Source of the DNA: Streptomyces qaidamensis
Lineage (GTDB): Bacteria; Actinomycetota; Actinomycetes; Streptomycetales; Streptomycetaceae
Direction of reading: 5' to 3'
DNA: 64,000 nucleotides
NCBI RefSeq assembly: GCF_001611795.1
Contig: NZ_CP015098.1
Span: forward strand, 2,418,001-2,482,000
The notes below the pieces were generated by a model, which searched no databases, had not been told where the DNA came from, and was given only the letters and a program-made list of their open reading frames with translations. Of the stretch, positions 18,273 through 28,184 are shown one piece after another. The first letter of the stretch is position 1; each line of letters starts with the position of its first letter. Position numbers and translations under genes: made by a program.

Positions 18273-18968
18273 ATGGACATATCCGCGATCCGCCTCAGAG
18301 CCGTACGCGCGGCGCTGTTCACGGCCGTGGTCGTGACGCTCAGCACCGCGTCGCACGTGCTGCTGTCCCGCGCCCCGCTGCCGGTGGGCACGGTGGCAGC
18401 GGTCGCCGCCGCCGTGTTCGTGATCGCGTTCGCCCTGGCGGGCCGGGAGCGCTCCTTCGGGCGGATCGCGGCCCTGCTGATCCCGCTGGAACTGGCCGCC
18501 GACACGGTGTTCACCACGGGCCAGCACGCCTGTTACGGCCGCGCGGGCGGCCCGGTCGCCGGGCCCCTGCGCTCGGTCGGCCTGGATGTGCTCTGCGGCG
18601 GCGGAGAGGTCGGCACGCCCCTCGCCCGGATGGCCGGGGCCACCGGCACCGAGCGGCTGGCGGCCGCGGTCGCCCATGCCGAACCGGCCACCGCCTGGCT
18701 GCTGCTCGGCGCGCACGTCGGCGTCGGGCTCCTCGCCGCCCTCTGGCTGCGCCGCGGCGAGCGAGCCCTGGCCCAGCTGCTGCGGGCGGTGACGGCGACG
18801 ACGTTCCGGCCGCTGCTGCTGGCGGTCGCCGCGGTCGCGGTGGAGCGGGCCCCGGCCGGGCGCCGCCTGCCCGCGCGTGCCGCGGACCGCACCCCTACCG
18901 CCCGCGACCGGATCCTCGCGTACTCCCTGGGGCGGCGCGGACCGCCGTGCTCGTCCGCCTTCGCGTAA
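18273..18968 (+). CDS. Integral membrane protein, function unknown
   Basis: A 231-residue protein from ATG 18273; GTG 18252 would add seven residues. Predicted helices include AALFTAVVVTLSTASHVLL, TVAAVAAAVFVIAFALA, IAALLIPLELAADTVFT and ATAWLLLGAHVGVGLLAALWL. The C-terminal ~60 residues are Arg-rich and cytosolic. Two Cys lie in the loop around HACYGRAGG and VLCGGGE. No family motif was recognised. It is followed by the thioredoxin gene in the same direction, but a functional link cannot be shown. Confidence 0.72.
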   Translation: MDISAIRLRAVRAALFTAVVVTLSTASHVLLSRAPLPVGTVAAVAAAVFVIAFALAGRERSFGRIAALLIPLELAADTVFTTGQHACYGRAGGPVAGPLRSVGLDVLCGGGEVGTPLARMAGATGTERLAAAVAHAEPATAWLLLGAHVGVGLLAALWLRRGERALAQLLRAVTATTFRPLLLAVAAVAVERAPAGRRLPARAADRTPTARDRILAYSLGRRGPPCSSAFA

Positions 18969-19083
18969 GGCACTCGCCGTCTCGGGAGGCTCCTGCGCCC
19001 CCCGCGGCCCTTTCGAGCACCAGCAGTCCTTCATACGTATCCCGCACACACAGCTGTGCGCCTCCCCCACGGAGAACATCACC

Positions 19084-19902
19084 ATGAGCAAGCGGAACAG
19101 CCAGTCGGCGAAGACTGCGGCCCGTGAGCGGCTGCGCATCGAGCGCGAGCGCGAGGCCAAGCGGGCGAAGACGAAGCGGCAGGTCATCGTCGCCTGCTCG
19201 ATCGTCGGCGTCCTGGCGATAGCCGGCGGCATCGGCTACGCCGTCGTCCAGGCCAACAAGCCCACCCACTGGGAGGCGGTCAAGGACGAGAAGGTCGTCA
19301 CGCCGGCCAACACCACGGGCACCGACGGCACCACGGTCGTCATCGGCAAGGACTCGGCGAAGAAGACGCTGAAGATCTACGAGGACCCGCGCTGTCCCGT
19401 GTGCGCCCAGTTCGAGCAGACCGTCGGCCCGACCGTGAAGAAGGACATCGACGACGGCAAGTACAAGATGCAGTTCATCGGCGCCACCTTCATCGACGAC
19501 AGGGACAACGGCGAGGGCTCCAAGAACGCGCTGAGCGCCCTGGGCGCTGCGCTGAACGTGAGCGACGCGGCGTTCCTCGACTACAAGGCCGCGCTGTACT
19601 CGGCGAAGTACCACCCGGAGGAGACGACCGACAAGTTCAAGGACGACAGCTACCTCATCAAGGTCGCGAACACCGTCCCCGAGCTGAAGGACAACAAGAA
19701 GTTCCAGGACGCGGTCGAGAAGGGCACCTACGACGCCTGGGCGATGGCCATGTCGAAGGCCTTCGACGACAACAAGGAAGGCGTGAAGGGCACTCCGGGC
19801 TTCGTCATGGACGGCAAGCAGCTCACCGCCGACAGCCAGGGCACACCGCTGATGACGGTGGCCGACTTCAACCGGGTCGTGGGCGAGGCCCTCAAGAAGT
19901 GA
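19084..19902 (+). CDS. Membrane-anchored thioredoxin/DsbA-like protein
   Basis: A 272-residue protein. A very basic cytosolic N-terminus (residues 1-36, RERLRIEREREAKRAKTKRQ) is followed by one membrane helix, VIVACSIVGVLAIAGGIGY. The extracytoplasmic thioredoxin-fold domain has the active site DPRCPVCAQFE (CPVC) and the cis-Pro segment GVKGTPGFVMDG. This is the DsbA-like (thioredoxin_4) arrangement, expected to oxidise or isomerise disulfides in exported proteins. GGAG lies just before ATG 19084. The hairpin at 19933-19963 ends the transcript. Confidence 0.92.
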   Translation: MSKRNSQSAKTAARERLRIEREREAKRAKTKRQVIVACSIVGVLAIAGGIGYAVVQANKPTHWEAVKDEKVVTPANTTGTDGTTVVIGKDSAKKTLKIYEDPRCPVCAQFEQTVGPTVKKDIDDGKYKMQFIGATFIDDRDNGEGSKNALSALGAALNVSDAAFLDYKAALYSAKYHPEETTDKFKDDSYLIKVANTVPELKDNKKFQDAVEKGTYDAWAMAMSKAFDDNKEGVKGTPGFVMDGKQLTADSQGTPLMTVADFNRVVGEALKK

Positions 19903-19932
19903 CGGCTGGTCAGGGACCGGTCGGCATGTGAA

Positions 19933-19963
19933 GAGCGGGCGAACTTCCGGAGTTCGCCCGCTC
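19933..19963 (+). terminator. Hairpin terminator after the thioredoxin gene
   Basis: A 13-bp perfect stem (GAGCGGGCGAACT and its complement) encloses a TCCGG loop, 30 bp after the stop. It separates the thioredoxin gene from the downstream phosphatase gene. Confidence 0.8.
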
Positions 19964-19994
19964 CGGCCCATACCGACCAGTAACCTGATCGGTC

Positions 19995-21665
19995 GTGACC
20001 AGTCGATACAGATCATCGAATACGTCAGAGGGCATCAACTCCCTCACCCCGCGCCGCCGTTCGGTCGTCAAGGCCGCGGCGGCGACCGCTGTCCTGGCCG
20101 GGCCGCTGGCGGCGACCCCGCCTGCGCGCGCCGTAGAGCAGGCTCCCGCCTTCCTGCACGGCGTGGCCTCCGGGGACCCGCTGCCGGACGGCGTCCTGCT
20201 GTGGACCCGCGTCACCCCGGTACCGGAGGCGATACCCGGCTCCGGAGCCGGCCCGGACACCGAGGTGAGCTGGACCGTCGCCGAGGACAAGGCGTTCACC
20301 ACCGTCGTCGCCAAGGGCTCGACCACCGCCACGGCCGCCTCCGACCACACCGTGAAGGCCGACATCCGCGGCCTCAAGCCGGGCACCGACTACTGGTTCC
20401 GCTTCTCCGCCGGCGGCACCGACTCCCCCACCGCACGCACCCGCACCGCCCCCGCGCACGACGCCGCCGTCGCGGGCCTGCGCTTCGGCGTGGTCTCCTG
20501 CGCCAACTGGGAGGCCGGCTGGTTCTCCCCGTACCGGCACCTCGCGGCCCGCGGCGACCTGGACGCGTGGCTGCACCTGGGCGACTACATCTACGAGTAC
20601 GGCACCGGCGAGTACGGCACCCGCGGCAAGGTCGTCCGCCCGCACGCCCCGGCCCACGAGATCGTCACGCTCGCCGACTACCGCACCCGGCACGCCCGGT
20701 ACAAGACCGACCCGGACCTCCAGGCGCTGCACGCCACGGCCCCGGTCGTAGCGATCTGGGACGACCACGAGTTCGCCAACGACGCATGGACGGGCGGCGC
20801 CGAGAACCACACGGAGGGCGCGGAGGGCACCTGGTCCGCCCGTCAGGCCGCCGCCAAGCAGGCCTACTTCGAGTGGATGCCGGTGCGCCCGGCCATCGCG
20901 GGCACCACCTACCGCAGGCTGCGCTTCGGCAAGCTGGCCGACCTCTCCCTGCTGGACCTGCGCTCCTTCCGCTCGCAGCAGGTCAAGGTCGGCAACGGCG
21001 AGGTCGACGACCCGAACCGCACACTCACCGGCCGTGCCCAGCTGGACTGGCTCAAGACGGGGCTGGCGTCGTCCGACACCACCTGGCGGCTGGTCGGCAA
21101 CTCGGTGATGATCTCGCCGTTCGCCATCGGCTCGCTCTCCGCCGACCTGCTGAAGCCGCTGGCCAAGCTGCTGGGCCTGCCCCAGGAGGGTCTCGCCCTC
21201 AACACCGACCAGTGGGACGGCTACACCGACGACCGCCGCGAGATCCTGGCCCACCTGCGCGCGAACGCGATCCGCAACACGGTCTTCCTCACCGGCGACA
21301 TCCACATGGCCTGGGCCAACGACGTGCCGGTGGACGCCGGCACGTACCCGCTGTCCCCGTCGGCCGCCACGGAGTTCGTCGTCACCTCGGTCACCTCGGA
21401 CAACCTCGACGACATCGTGAAGGTCCCGGAGGGCACGGTCTCGGCGGTCGCCGCGCCGGTCATCCGCGCCGCCAACCGCCATGTCCACTGGGTCGACACC
21501 GACCGGCACGGCTTCGGCGTCCTGGACATCACGGCCGAGCGTGCGCAGATGGACTTCTACGTCGTCTCCGACCGCACGAAGCGCGACGCGACCGCCAAGT
21601 GGTCCCGCTCGTACCGCACCCGCAGCGGGACGCAGAAGGTCGAGCGCTCCTACGACCCGGTGTAA
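19995..21665 (+). CDS. phoD: PhoD-like alkaline phosphatase (Tat-exported)
   Basis: A 556-residue secreted metallophosphatase that hydrolyses phosphomono- or diesters outside the cell. The N-terminus carries a twin-arginine signal, [15 protein letters not shown], followed by a hydrophobic stretch to about residue 48. A fibronectin-like N-terminal domain ([20 protein letters not shown]) leads into the PhoD catalytic domain with [31 protein letters not shown] and [10 protein letters not shown], which supply the metal-binding Asp, Asn and His. It starts with GTG 19995. PhoP control is likely for the family, but I could not identify a clear PHO box here. Confidence 0.93.
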   Translation: MTSRYRSSNTSEGINSLTPRRRSVVKAAAATAVLAGPLAATPPARAVEQAPAFLHGVASGDPLPDGVLLWTRVTPVPEAIPGSGAGPDTEVSWTVAEDKAFTTVVAKGSTTATAASDHTVKADIRGLKPGTDYWFRFSAGGTDSPTARTRTAPAHDAAVAGLRFGVVSCANWEAGWFSPYRHLAARGDLDAWLHLGDYIYEYGTGEYGTRGKVVRPHAPAHEIVTLADYRTRHARYKTDPDLQALHATAPVVAIWDDHEFANDAWTGGAENHTEGAEGTWSARQAAAKQAYFEWMPVRPAIAGTTYRRLRFGKLADLSLLDLRSFRSQQVKVGNGEVDDPNRTLTGRAQLDWLKTGLASSDTTWRLVGNSVMISPFAIGSLSADLLKPLAKLLGLPQEGLALNTDQWDGYTDDRREILAHLRANAIRNTVFLTGDIHMAWANDVPVDAGTYPLSPSAATEFVVTSVTSDNLDDIVKVPEGTVSAVAAPVIRAANRHVHWVDTDRHGFGVLDITAERAQMDFYVVSDRTKRDATAKWSRSYRTRSGTQKVERSYDPV

Positions 21666-21671
21666 CCGCCG

Positions 21672-22241
21672 CTACAGGGTTTCGAGGAAGCCGAGCGCCA
21701 CCCGCCAGGTGGCCTCGGCGGCCTCCTCGTCGTAGTCCGGCAGGTCGGGGTCGGTGTAGAGGTGGCCGGCCCCGGAGTACCGGTACACCTCGACGTCGGC
21801 GCCGGTGCGGCCCATCTGGAGGTACCAGGCGCTGAGCCAGTCGTCCGTCTCGAAGGGGTCCGGCTCGGCCACGTGCAGCTGGACCGGCAGGTCCTCGGCC
21901 GTGACGTCCGGCGCGATGTCCGACGTGCCGTGCAGGAGCAGCAGGCCGCGCGCCTTGTCGTCGCCGAGGGCGAGGGTCTGCGCGATCGAGGCGCCGAGGG
22001 AGAACCCCGCGTACACCAGTCCGCGCTCGGAGTAGGGAGCGGCGGCCAGCACGGCACGCTTCAGGAGCTCCTCCTTGCCGATCTTCTCCTGGTGCTCCAT
22101 GCCCTCCTCGACCGTGTCGAAGGTATGCCCCTCGAAGAAGTCGGGCGTCCACACCTCGTGTCCGGCCGCGCGCAGTCTGTCAGCGGCCTGGAGCACCGCG
22201 GGCCGCAGACCCTGGGTCGAGTGGAAGAGCATGATGTTCAT
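21672..22241 (-). CDS. Dienelactone hydrolase family protein
   Basis: A 189-residue alpha/beta hydrolase of the dienelactone hydrolase family. The nucleophile elbow is GFSLGAS (the Ser here replaces the Cys of classical dienelactone hydrolase). An Asp in VAEPDPFETDDW and the His in GAGHLYTDPDLPDYD complete a plausible triad. The start is ATG 22241 (MNIMLFHSTQGLRPAV), with no strong ribosome binding site. It is convergent with phoD, with only 6 bp between the stops and no hairpin there. The natural ester or lactone substrate is unknown. Confidence 0.88.
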   Translation of the reverse strand: MNIMLFHSTQGLRPAVLQAADRLRAAGHEVWTPDFFEGHTFDTVEEGMEHQEKIGKEELLKRAVLAAAPYSERGLVYAGFSLGASIAQTLALGDDKARGLLLLHGTSDIAPDVTAEDLPVQLHVAEPDPFETDDWLSAWYLQMGRTGADVEVYRYSGAGHLYTDPDLPDYDEEAAEATWRVALGFLETL

Positions 22242-22348
22242 GAGGCCATGGTGCCAGCCGGGTGTGACGAGCCGGGATCCCGGCACTACCCAGGACGCAG
22301 CGGAAGTCACATGTTCATGCACCCCGGGAGCCGGTTAGGTTCGGGGGC

Positions 22349-23488
22349 ATGGAGAACCTGCTACGACCGCTGATCGTGGTCGGTGGCTCGGTCGTGCTCA
22401 CGCTGGTGATCGGCTGGGCCACCGACTTCCTGCTGCGCAAGGCCGACACACGGCACCACGAGACCCCGCTGTGGGGTCTGCTCCGCCGTGGCCGCATCCC
22501 CTACATGCTCGTCCTCTTCGCGGCCCTGCTGAGAGGGTCCTACGACGAGGCGGACCTGCTGGAGAGCCGCGCCGACGGAGTGGGCCGGACGCTGACCCTG
22601 ATACTGATCGGGTCGGCCGCCTGGCTGGTCATCCGTATCGCGGCGGCGATCGTCGAGACGTCGTACAGCCGGTACGCCAACGCCCGGGCCCACCGCGACC
22701 CGGCCAGGGTCCGCCGGGTACGCACCCAGGTGACGCTGATCATGCGGGTGGTGTCCGCGATCGTCGGCGTGGTGGCCGCGGCGAGCATGCTGCTGACGTT
22801 CCCGGCGTTCCGGGCGGCGGGCGCCTCGCTGCTGGCCTCGGCCGGCATCCTCGGCATCGTCGCCGGTGTCGCCGCGCAGTCCACGCTGAGCAACATGTTC
22901 GCGGGGTTCCAGATCGCCTTCGGCGACATGGTGCGCATCGGGGACACGGTGGTGGTGGACGGGGAGTGGGGCACGGTCGAGGAGATCACCCTGACGTACC
23001 TGACCGTCCACACCTGGGACGAGCGCCGGATCACCATGCCGGTGTCGTACTTCACGTCCCAGCCCTTCGAGAACTGGTCGCGCGGAGGCCCGCAGATGAC
23101 CGGCACCGTCTTCTGGCACGTCGACCACACGGCTCCCCTGGACGCGATGCGCGAGAAGCTCCGCGACATCCTGCGCGAGTGCCCGGCCTGGGACGGCCGC
23201 GCCTACAACCTGTCGGTCACGGACACCACCCCGAACACCATGCAGGTACGGGCCCTGGTGACCGCCAAGGACGCGGACGACATCTGGACGGTGCGGGTCA
23301 CGGTCCGCGAGCAGATGGTCGGCTGGCTGGCCGACGAGCACCCGTACGCCCTGCCCCGGGTCAACACGGCCGACGCGGTCCTTCCGCCGTCCTCCAACGG
23401 CAACGGCCACCGCTCGTCCCCGGACGGCGTACCGGCCCAGCAGCGCCGCTACCACGGCAACCACCACTCGGGGCGGCCGGAGCGCTGA
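22349..23488 (+). CDS. Mechanosensitive ion channel family protein (MscS-type)
   Basis: A 379-residue inner-membrane protein. Helices include PLIVVGGSVVLTLVIGWA, TLTLILIGSAAWLVIRIAAA and VVSAIVGVVAAASMLLTF. The pore-lining and beta-domain signature follows as AGILGIVAGVAAQSTLSNMF and DMVRIGDTVVVDGEWGTVEE, which is diagnostic of MscS. The family releases solutes under hypo-osmotic shock. The C-terminal tail is Asn/Gly/His-rich and probably disordered. It starts with ATG 22349, and a strong hairpin follows the stop. Confidence 0.93.
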   Translation: MENLLRPLIVVGGSVVLTLVIGWATDFLLRKADTRHHETPLWGLLRRGRIPYMLVLFAALLRGSYDEADLLESRADGVGRTLTLILIGSAAWLVIRIAAAIVETSYSRYANARAHRDPARVRRVRTQVTLIMRVVSAIVGVVAAASMLLTFPAFRAAGASLLASAGILGIVAGVAAQSTLSNMFAGFQIAFGDMVRIGDTVVVDGEWGTVEEITLTYLTVHTWDERRITMPVSYFTSQPFENWSRGGPQMTGTVFWHVDHTAPLDAMREKLRDILRECPAWDGRAYNLSVTDTTPNTMQVRALVTAKDADDIWTVRVTVREQMVGWLADEHPYALPRVNTADAVLPPSSNGNGHRSSPDGVPAQQRRYHGNHHSGRPER

Positions 23489-23497
23489 CCCCGCGCA

Positions 23498-23547
23498 CGG
23501 AAGGCAGGAGGGGCTCCAGCGGCGCGGGGAGCCCCTCCTGCCTTCCG
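23498..23547. terminator. Bidirectional hairpin terminator
   Basis: A 20-bp perfect stem (23498-23517 with 23528-23547) encloses a 10-nt loop. It lies between the MscS gene and the convergent SDR gene and can end both transcripts. Confidence 0.88.
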
Positions 23548-23551
23548 CCGG

Positions 23552-24292
23552 TCAGTGGCCGCGCTCGGCGCCGCCGTTGACCTGGATGATCTGCGAGGTG
23601 ATGTGCCCGGCGCCAGTGGAGGCCAGCCAGTGCAGGGTCTCGGCGACGTCCCCCGGGGTGCCGGCCCGGCCGTTCGAGGTCTCACCGATGAGTCGCGCCC
23701 GCCGCTCCTCCGCCATCGCGTCCCCGAAGAACTCGGTGTCCTCGATGTACCCGGGCGCCACCACGTTCGCGGTGATGCCGCGCGGTCCCAGCTCCCGGGC
23801 CAGGTCGTGGGCGTAGGGATGCAGCCCCGCCTTGGCCGCCGCGTACGCCCCGCTCCCGGACCCGCGGTAGGCGGCGATGGAGCTGAGGAACAGCACCCGT
23901 CCGCCGGGCTCGGCGAGCCGCGGCTTCAGCGCCTCGGTGAGCAGCACCGCCGTCAGGGTGTTGAGCCGGAAGTTCACGCTCCAGGTGTGCGCGACGGCCG
24001 CGAGCGGATCGTCACCCGGCGCATCCGGTTCGAGCAGCCCGTTGCCCCCGGCGCTGTGCACGAGCACGTCCACAGCCCCCAACTCCCGTTCCACGAAGGC
24101 GGCGACACCGCGCACGTCCTCCGGCTCGGCGAGATCGGCGGCGTACGTCAGCGCGCCGGGTACCACGGCCTTCTCCAGCACATCGGCCCGCCGCCCGAGC
24201 AGCAGCACCCGATCCCCGTCCGCGGCGAACACCCGGGCCGCCGCGAGCCCAATTCCCGTTCCGCCACCACTGATTACCACGTTCCGTGCCAT
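23552..24292 (-). CDS. Short-chain dehydrogenase/reductase
   Basis: A 246-residue classical SDR. The NAD(P)-binding motif GGGTGIGLA is near residue 9, followed by LLLGRRAD, LVHSAGGNG (NNAG-equivalent) and the catalytic SSIAAYRGSGSGAYAAAKAG with its Tyr-x3-Lys. A C-terminal ITSQIIQVNGG is typical. The Arg after the second strand suggests NADPH use. It resembles FabG-like reductases in general form, but the substrate is not predictable. It is probably a single gene, 63 bp from the antiporter gene upstream. Confidence 0.93.
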   Translation of the reverse strand: MARNVVISGGGTGIGLAAARVFAADGDRVLLLGRRADVLEKAVVPGALTYAADLAEPEDVRGVAAFVERELGAVDVLVHSAGGNGLLEPDAPGDDPLAAVAHTWSVNFRLNTLTAVLLTEALKPRLAEPGGRVLFLSSIAAYRGSGSGAYAAAKAGLHPYAHDLARELGPRGITANVVAPGYIEDTEFFGDAMAEERRARLIGETSNGRAGTPGDVAETLHWLASTGAGHITSQIIQVNGGAERGH

Positions 24293-24355
24293 ACGGCCGA
24301 CCCTACGACTCCGCGGCCGCCCGCCGTCAAACCCGCGGCCGCGGTCGCCGGTGAC

Positions 24356-25942
24356 TCACCGCAGGCTACGGACGTCGAGGTGCCGCAGGACCCGGTCGAC
24401 CACCTCGGGATCCGCCCCGGGTTCGCTGCGCGCCGCCAGTACCTCGTGCCGCGCGGCGCTCAGCATCTCCTGCTGGATCCGCCGCACCCGCTTCACCCGC
24501 CGGGCCCCCTCCCGGTAGGCCTCCCGCCGCTCGTCCTCGGCCAGTTCGGGACTGATCCGCACCCCGATGTCGTAGGCCCGCCGCAGCATCTGCTCGGACA
24601 GTTCCTCCGGCAGGTCCTCGGTCCCCTCGATCTCCCGCAGCCGCTGCTTCGCCGCCTTGGCCGCGCGGATCGCGAGCTCCTTCGCGAGCTCCTTCTCCTT
24701 GTCCGTGTCGGCCTTCACCCCGAGCCACCGCACCAGCCACGGCAGCGTCATGCCCTGCAGCACCAGCGTCGCCATGATCACCCCGAACGCGATGAAGATG
24801 ATCTCGTCCCGGCTGGGGAACGGCGCGCCCGTGTCGGTCTCCAGCGGAATGGCCAGCACCAGCGCGACCGAGGCCACCCCGCGCATCCCCGACCACCACA
24901 TCACCACGGTCTCGCGCCAGCTCACCGGGATGTCCTCGTCGTAGTCCCGCCGCGCGTGCAGCCGTTTGGTCAGCCAGGTCGCCGGCAACAGCCACAGCAG
25001 CCGGGCGAACACGACCACGCAGACGACCACCGCCGCCCAGCCGAGCAGCTCGCCCCACCGGCCGGACGCCGTCTGGATCGCGTTGTGCAGCTCCAGACCG
25101 ACCAGCCCGAACGCCACGCCGGTGACGAGCGTGTCGACGATGTTCCAGAACGTGTGCCCGGCCAGCCGCGTCATGACGTCGTCGGCGTCGGAGCCGTACT
25201 CCGCGAGGAACAGCGCGGTGGTGAGCACAGCGAGCACGCCGGACCCGTGCAGCTCCTCGGCCATGACGTACGAGGCGTACGGCACCAGCAGGGTCAGCCC
25301 GACCTGCAGGGTGGCATCGCCGAGCACTTCCATCAGCTTGTTCGCGCCCCAGCCCAGCGCGAGGCCCACGGCCACCGCCACCACGGCCGACAGCACCAGA
25401 TCGAGCCCGGCCTTCCAGGGCGAGAACGTCCCGCTGACGGCGGCGGCGATCGCCACGTGGTAGAGGACGATGGCCGTCACGTCGTTGAACAGACCCTCGC
25501 CCTCCAGGATCGACACCAGCCGGCGCGGCAGTCCCAGCTGCCCGGCCACCGCGGTCGCCGCGACCGGGTCCGGCGGCGCCACCAGCGCGCCCAGTGCGAA
25601 GGCCGCGGCGAGCGGCAGCCCCGGCACGATCGCGTCGGCGACGGCGGCCACGCACGCCATGGTGACGAACACCAGCGCCACGGCCAGCAGGAAGATCGGC
25701 CTCCTGTTGGCCGCGAACTGCCGCCAGGACGTGCGCCGCACGGCGGCGTACAGCAGGGGCGGCAGCAGCAGCGGCAGGATCAGGTCCGGCGCGATCTCGA
25801 CGTTCGGCACGAACGGCAGCAGCGCGAGGACTATCCCCAGGAGCGTCATCAGCACCGGCGCGGGCACCTTGAACCGGTCGCCCACAGGGACACTGATCAC
25901 GGCCCCGAGCAGCAGTACGAACAGCAGGGCCAACTGATCCAC
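24356..25942 (-). CDS. Na+/H+ antiporter (CPA1 family)
   Basis: A 528-residue transporter with about 12 membrane helices across residues 1-400 and a ~120-residue charged cytosolic tail. Family signatures include PPDPVAATAV and LFNDVTAIVLY with the transport Asp, and WWSGMRGVASVALVLAIPL. These match bacterial NhaP-type Na+/H+ exchangers, which extrude Na+ in exchange for protons. The tail is rich in Glu, Lys and Arg and likely helical. It starts with GTG 25942 (VDQLALLF). Transcription is monocistronic or shared with the SDR downstream. Confidence 0.93.
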   Translation of the reverse strand: MDQLALLFVLLLGAVISVPVGDRFKVPAPVLMTLLGIVLALLPFVPNVEIAPDLILPLLLPPLLYAAVRRTSWRQFAANRRPIFLLAVALVFVTMACVAAVADAIVPGLPLAAAFALGALVAPPDPVAATAVAGQLGLPRRLVSILEGEGLFNDVTAIVLYHVAIAAAVSGTFSPWKAGLDLVLSAVVAVAVGLALGWGANKLMEVLGDATLQVGLTLLVPYASYVMAEELHGSGVLAVLTTALFLAEYGSDADDVMTRLAGHTFWNIVDTLVTGVAFGLVGLELHNAIQTASGRWGELLGWAAVVVCVVVFARLLWLLPATWLTKRLHARRDYDEDIPVSWRETVVMWWSGMRGVASVALVLAIPLETDTGAPFPSRDEIIFIAFGVIMATLVLQGMTLPWLVRWLGVKADTDKEKELAKELAIRAAKAAKQRLREIEGTEDLPEELSEQMLRRAYDIGVRISPELAEDERREAYREGARRVKRVRRIQQEMLSAARHEVLAARSEPGADPEVVDRVLRHLDVRSLR

Positions 25943-26037
25943 GGTCAGCGCTCCGGGAGGTCAGACGTTCACACGACTGACCTCAAGCCTGCCACGCAAC
26001 TCCCGGGACAAACCGTTTCGGCACCCGGCACGAGGAG

Positions 26038-26505
26038 CTAGAGCGAACGCCGCATCCCCTGGTGCGGAATGCCCGCCTCCAAGTACTCGGGCCCGTACGG
26101 CTCGTAGCCGAGCCGCGCGTAGAAGCCGAGCGCGTGCGTCTGCGCGTGCAGGTCCACGGCCGTGAGTCCCCGCGCGCGGGCCGCGTCCTCGATGGCCCGC
26201 ACCAGGGCGGCACCGACGCCGAGCCCGCGTGCGGATCCCCTCACGGCGAGCCGGCCGAGGGCGCCCACGGACGGGCCGGCGCCGGTCTGCGCCACGGCCG
26301 CCTCCCCGTGCAGCAGCCGCCCCGTCCCGAGCGGCACACCGTCCTCCCGGACCGCCAGCACATGGACCGCGCCGGCGTCGTAGGCGTCGTACTCCAGGTC
26401 CTCCGGTACGCCCTGCTCGCCGACGAAGACCTCCTTGCGCACCGCGAAGCACGCCTCACGGTCGGCCGGGTCCTCGGCGACCCGCACCACGTACGGGGTG
26501 CTCAC
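26038..26505 (-). CDS. GNAT family N-acetyltransferase
   Basis: A 155-residue acyltransferase. The N-terminal half has [22 protein letters not shown], typical of ElaA-like GNATs. The acetyl-CoA loop follows as [19 protein letters not shown] (RxxGxG/A type). The C-terminal [19 protein letters not shown] completes the fold. It starts with GTG 26505, overlapping the pseudouridine-synthase stop as GTGA, so the two are co-translated. The substrate is unknown. Confidence 0.92.
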   Translation of the reverse strand: MSTPYVVRVAEDPADREACFAVRKEVFVGEQGVPEDLEYDAYDAGAVHVLAVREDGVPLGTGRLLHGEAAVAQTGAGPSVGALGRLAVRGSARGLGVGAALVRAIEDAARARGLTAVDLHAQTHALGFYARLGYEPYGPEYLEAGIPHQGMRRSL

Positions 26506-27446
26506 GCGTACGTCTCCTCGCGGACCTGCTCCAGGGCCTTGTCCAGGTCCTCCGGGTAGTCACAGGAGAACTCCGCCCACTGCCCGTCCCCGGGGTGCTC
26601 GAAGCCGAGCCGCACCGCGTGCAGCCACTGGCGGGTCAGGCCCAGACGCTTGGCGAGCGTCGGGTCGGCGCCATAGGTGAGGTCGCCGACACAGGGGTGC
26701 CGGTGGGCGGCCATGTGGACGCGGATCTGGTGCGTGCGGCCGGTCTCCAGCTTCACGTCGAGCAGGGAGGCCGCGCGGAACGCCTCGATGAGGTCGTAGT
26801 GCGTGACGGACGGCTTGCCCTCGGCCGTGACCGCCCATTTGTAGTCGTGCTGGGGGTGCCGGCCGATGGGCGCGTCGATGGTGCCGCTGGTCGGGTCGGG
26901 GTGGCCCTGGACGAGCGTGTGGTACCGCTTGTCGACCGTGCGCTCCTTGAACTGGCGCTTCAGCGACGTGTAGGCACGCTCCGACTTGGCGACCACCATG
27001 AGGCCCGAGGTGCCCACGTCGAGCCGGTGCACGATGCCCTGGCGCTCGGCGGCGCCGGACGTGGAGATCCGGTACCCGGCGGCGGCCAGGCCCCCGATGA
27101 CGGTCGGCCCGGACCAGCCCGGCGAGGGGTGCGCGGCCACGCCGACCGGCTTGACGATCACGACCACGTCATCGTCGTCGTGCACGATCTCCATGCCCTC
27201 GACCGGCTCGGCGACGACCTGCACCGGCGCGGGCGCCTGCGGCATCTCGACCTCCAGCCAGGCGCCGCCGTGCACGCGCTCCGACTTGCCGACCACCGAC
27301 CCGTCGACCGTGACCTTCCCCGCGGCGGCGAGCTCGGCCGCCTTGGTACGGGAGAAGCCGAACATGCGGGAGATGGCGGCGTCGACGCGCTCGCCCTCCA
27401 GGCCGTCGGGCACGGGCAGGGTACGGATCTCGGGAAGCGTGCTCAC
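26502..27446 (-). CDS. RluA-family 23S rRNA pseudouridine synthase
   Basis: A 314-residue enzyme of the RluC/RluD type, which isomerises uridines in 23S rRNA. An S4 RNA-binding domain covers the first ~70 residues ([21 protein letters not shown]). The catalytic motif is [19 protein letters not shown], with the essential Asp in RLDVGTSG. Later segments [15 protein letters not shown] and [10 protein letters not shown] are standard. It is in an operon with lspA upstream (43 bp) and the GNAT gene downstream (4-nt overlap). The exact uridine target cannot be decided from sequence. Confidence 0.94.
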   Translation of the reverse strand: MSTLPEIRTLPVPDGLEGERVDAAISRMFGFSRTKAAELAAAGKVTVDGSVVGKSERVHGGAWLEVEMPQAPAPVQVVAEPVEGMEIVHDDDDVVVIVKPVGVAAHPSPGWSGPTVIGGLAAAGYRISTSGAAERQGIVHRLDVGTSGLMVVAKSERAYTSLKRQFKERTVDKRYHTLVQGHPDPTSGTIDAPIGRHPQHDYKWAVTAEGKPSVTHYDLIEAFRAASLLDVKLETGRTHQIRVHMAAHRHPCVGDLTYGADPTLAKRLGLTRQWLHAVRLGFEHPGDGQWAEFSCDYPEDLDKALEQVREETYA

Positions 27447-27489
27447 CCGTCGAGTATGCCGGACGGCTCCGACAGGGCCGTACGCGCGC

Positions 27490-28095
27490 TCAGTCCTTGT
27501 GGACGGTCCCGTCCGGGTCGAGGCCCTTGAACGACAGCAGCACGATCAGGATGCCGCCGCACACGATCGCCGAGTCGGCCAGGTTGAAGACGGCGAAGTG
27601 CTTGGGCGCGATGAAGTCCACGACCGCGCCCTCGAAGACGCCCGGCGCCCGGAAGATCCGGTCGGTGAGGTTGCCCAGCGCACCGCCGAGCAGCAGGCCG
27701 AGCGCGATCGCCCAGGGCAGGCTGTAGAGCTTGCGGGCGAGGCGGGCGATCACCACGATCACCGCCGCCGCGATCATGGTGAAGATCACGGTGAAGGCCT
27801 CGCCGAAGCCGAAGGCCGCGCCCGCGTTGCGGATCGCCTCGAACTTCAGCCAGTCCCCGATGATCTCGATGGGCGGGTGGTGCTCCAGCTTGGCCACCAC
27901 GATCAGCTTGCTGATCAGGTCGAGGGCGTACGCGAACGAGGCGACGGCGAACAGCACCGCGATCCGGCGCCGGCCCCGGGGCCGCCCGGCGCCGGACTCG
28001 TCGGGCGGAGTGCCCTCCGAGTCGGGCCGTTCCTTGCCGCCCCCGGCCGCGTCCGGTGTGTCCGGCGTACCGATGATGCGCTCCGCCTCTGCCAC
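27490..28095 (-). CDS. lspA: Signal peptidase II LspA
   Basis: A 201-residue membrane aspartyl protease that removes signal peptides from diacylglyceryl-modified prolipoproteins. Four helices are visible. The conserved elements are [25 protein letters not shown] with the first catalytic Asp, VVDFI and [15 protein letters not shown] with the second. The N-terminal ~45 residues are a disordered Pro/Gly/Glu-rich cytosolic extension common in actinobacteria. It starts with GTG 28095. The lspA-pseudouridine synthase pairing is widespread in bacteria. Confidence 0.96.
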   Translation of the reverse strand: MAEAERIIGTPDTPDAAGGGKERPDSEGTPPDESGAGRPRGRRRIAVLFAVASFAYALDLISKLIVVAKLEHHPPIEIIGDWLKFEAIRNAGAAFGFGEAFTVIFTMIAAAVIVVIARLARKLYSLPWAIALGLLLGGALGNLTDRIFRAPGVFEGAVVDFIAPKHFAVFNLADSAIVCGGILIVLLSFKGLDPDGTVHKD

Positions 28096-28184
28096 GTGAG
28101 TCCCTCAACCTAGGTGCCTGACTGAGGACGAGGGTACGGCACACCCCATACGTCGCACGTGCTCAGGAGGCATTCGGCGGCCGG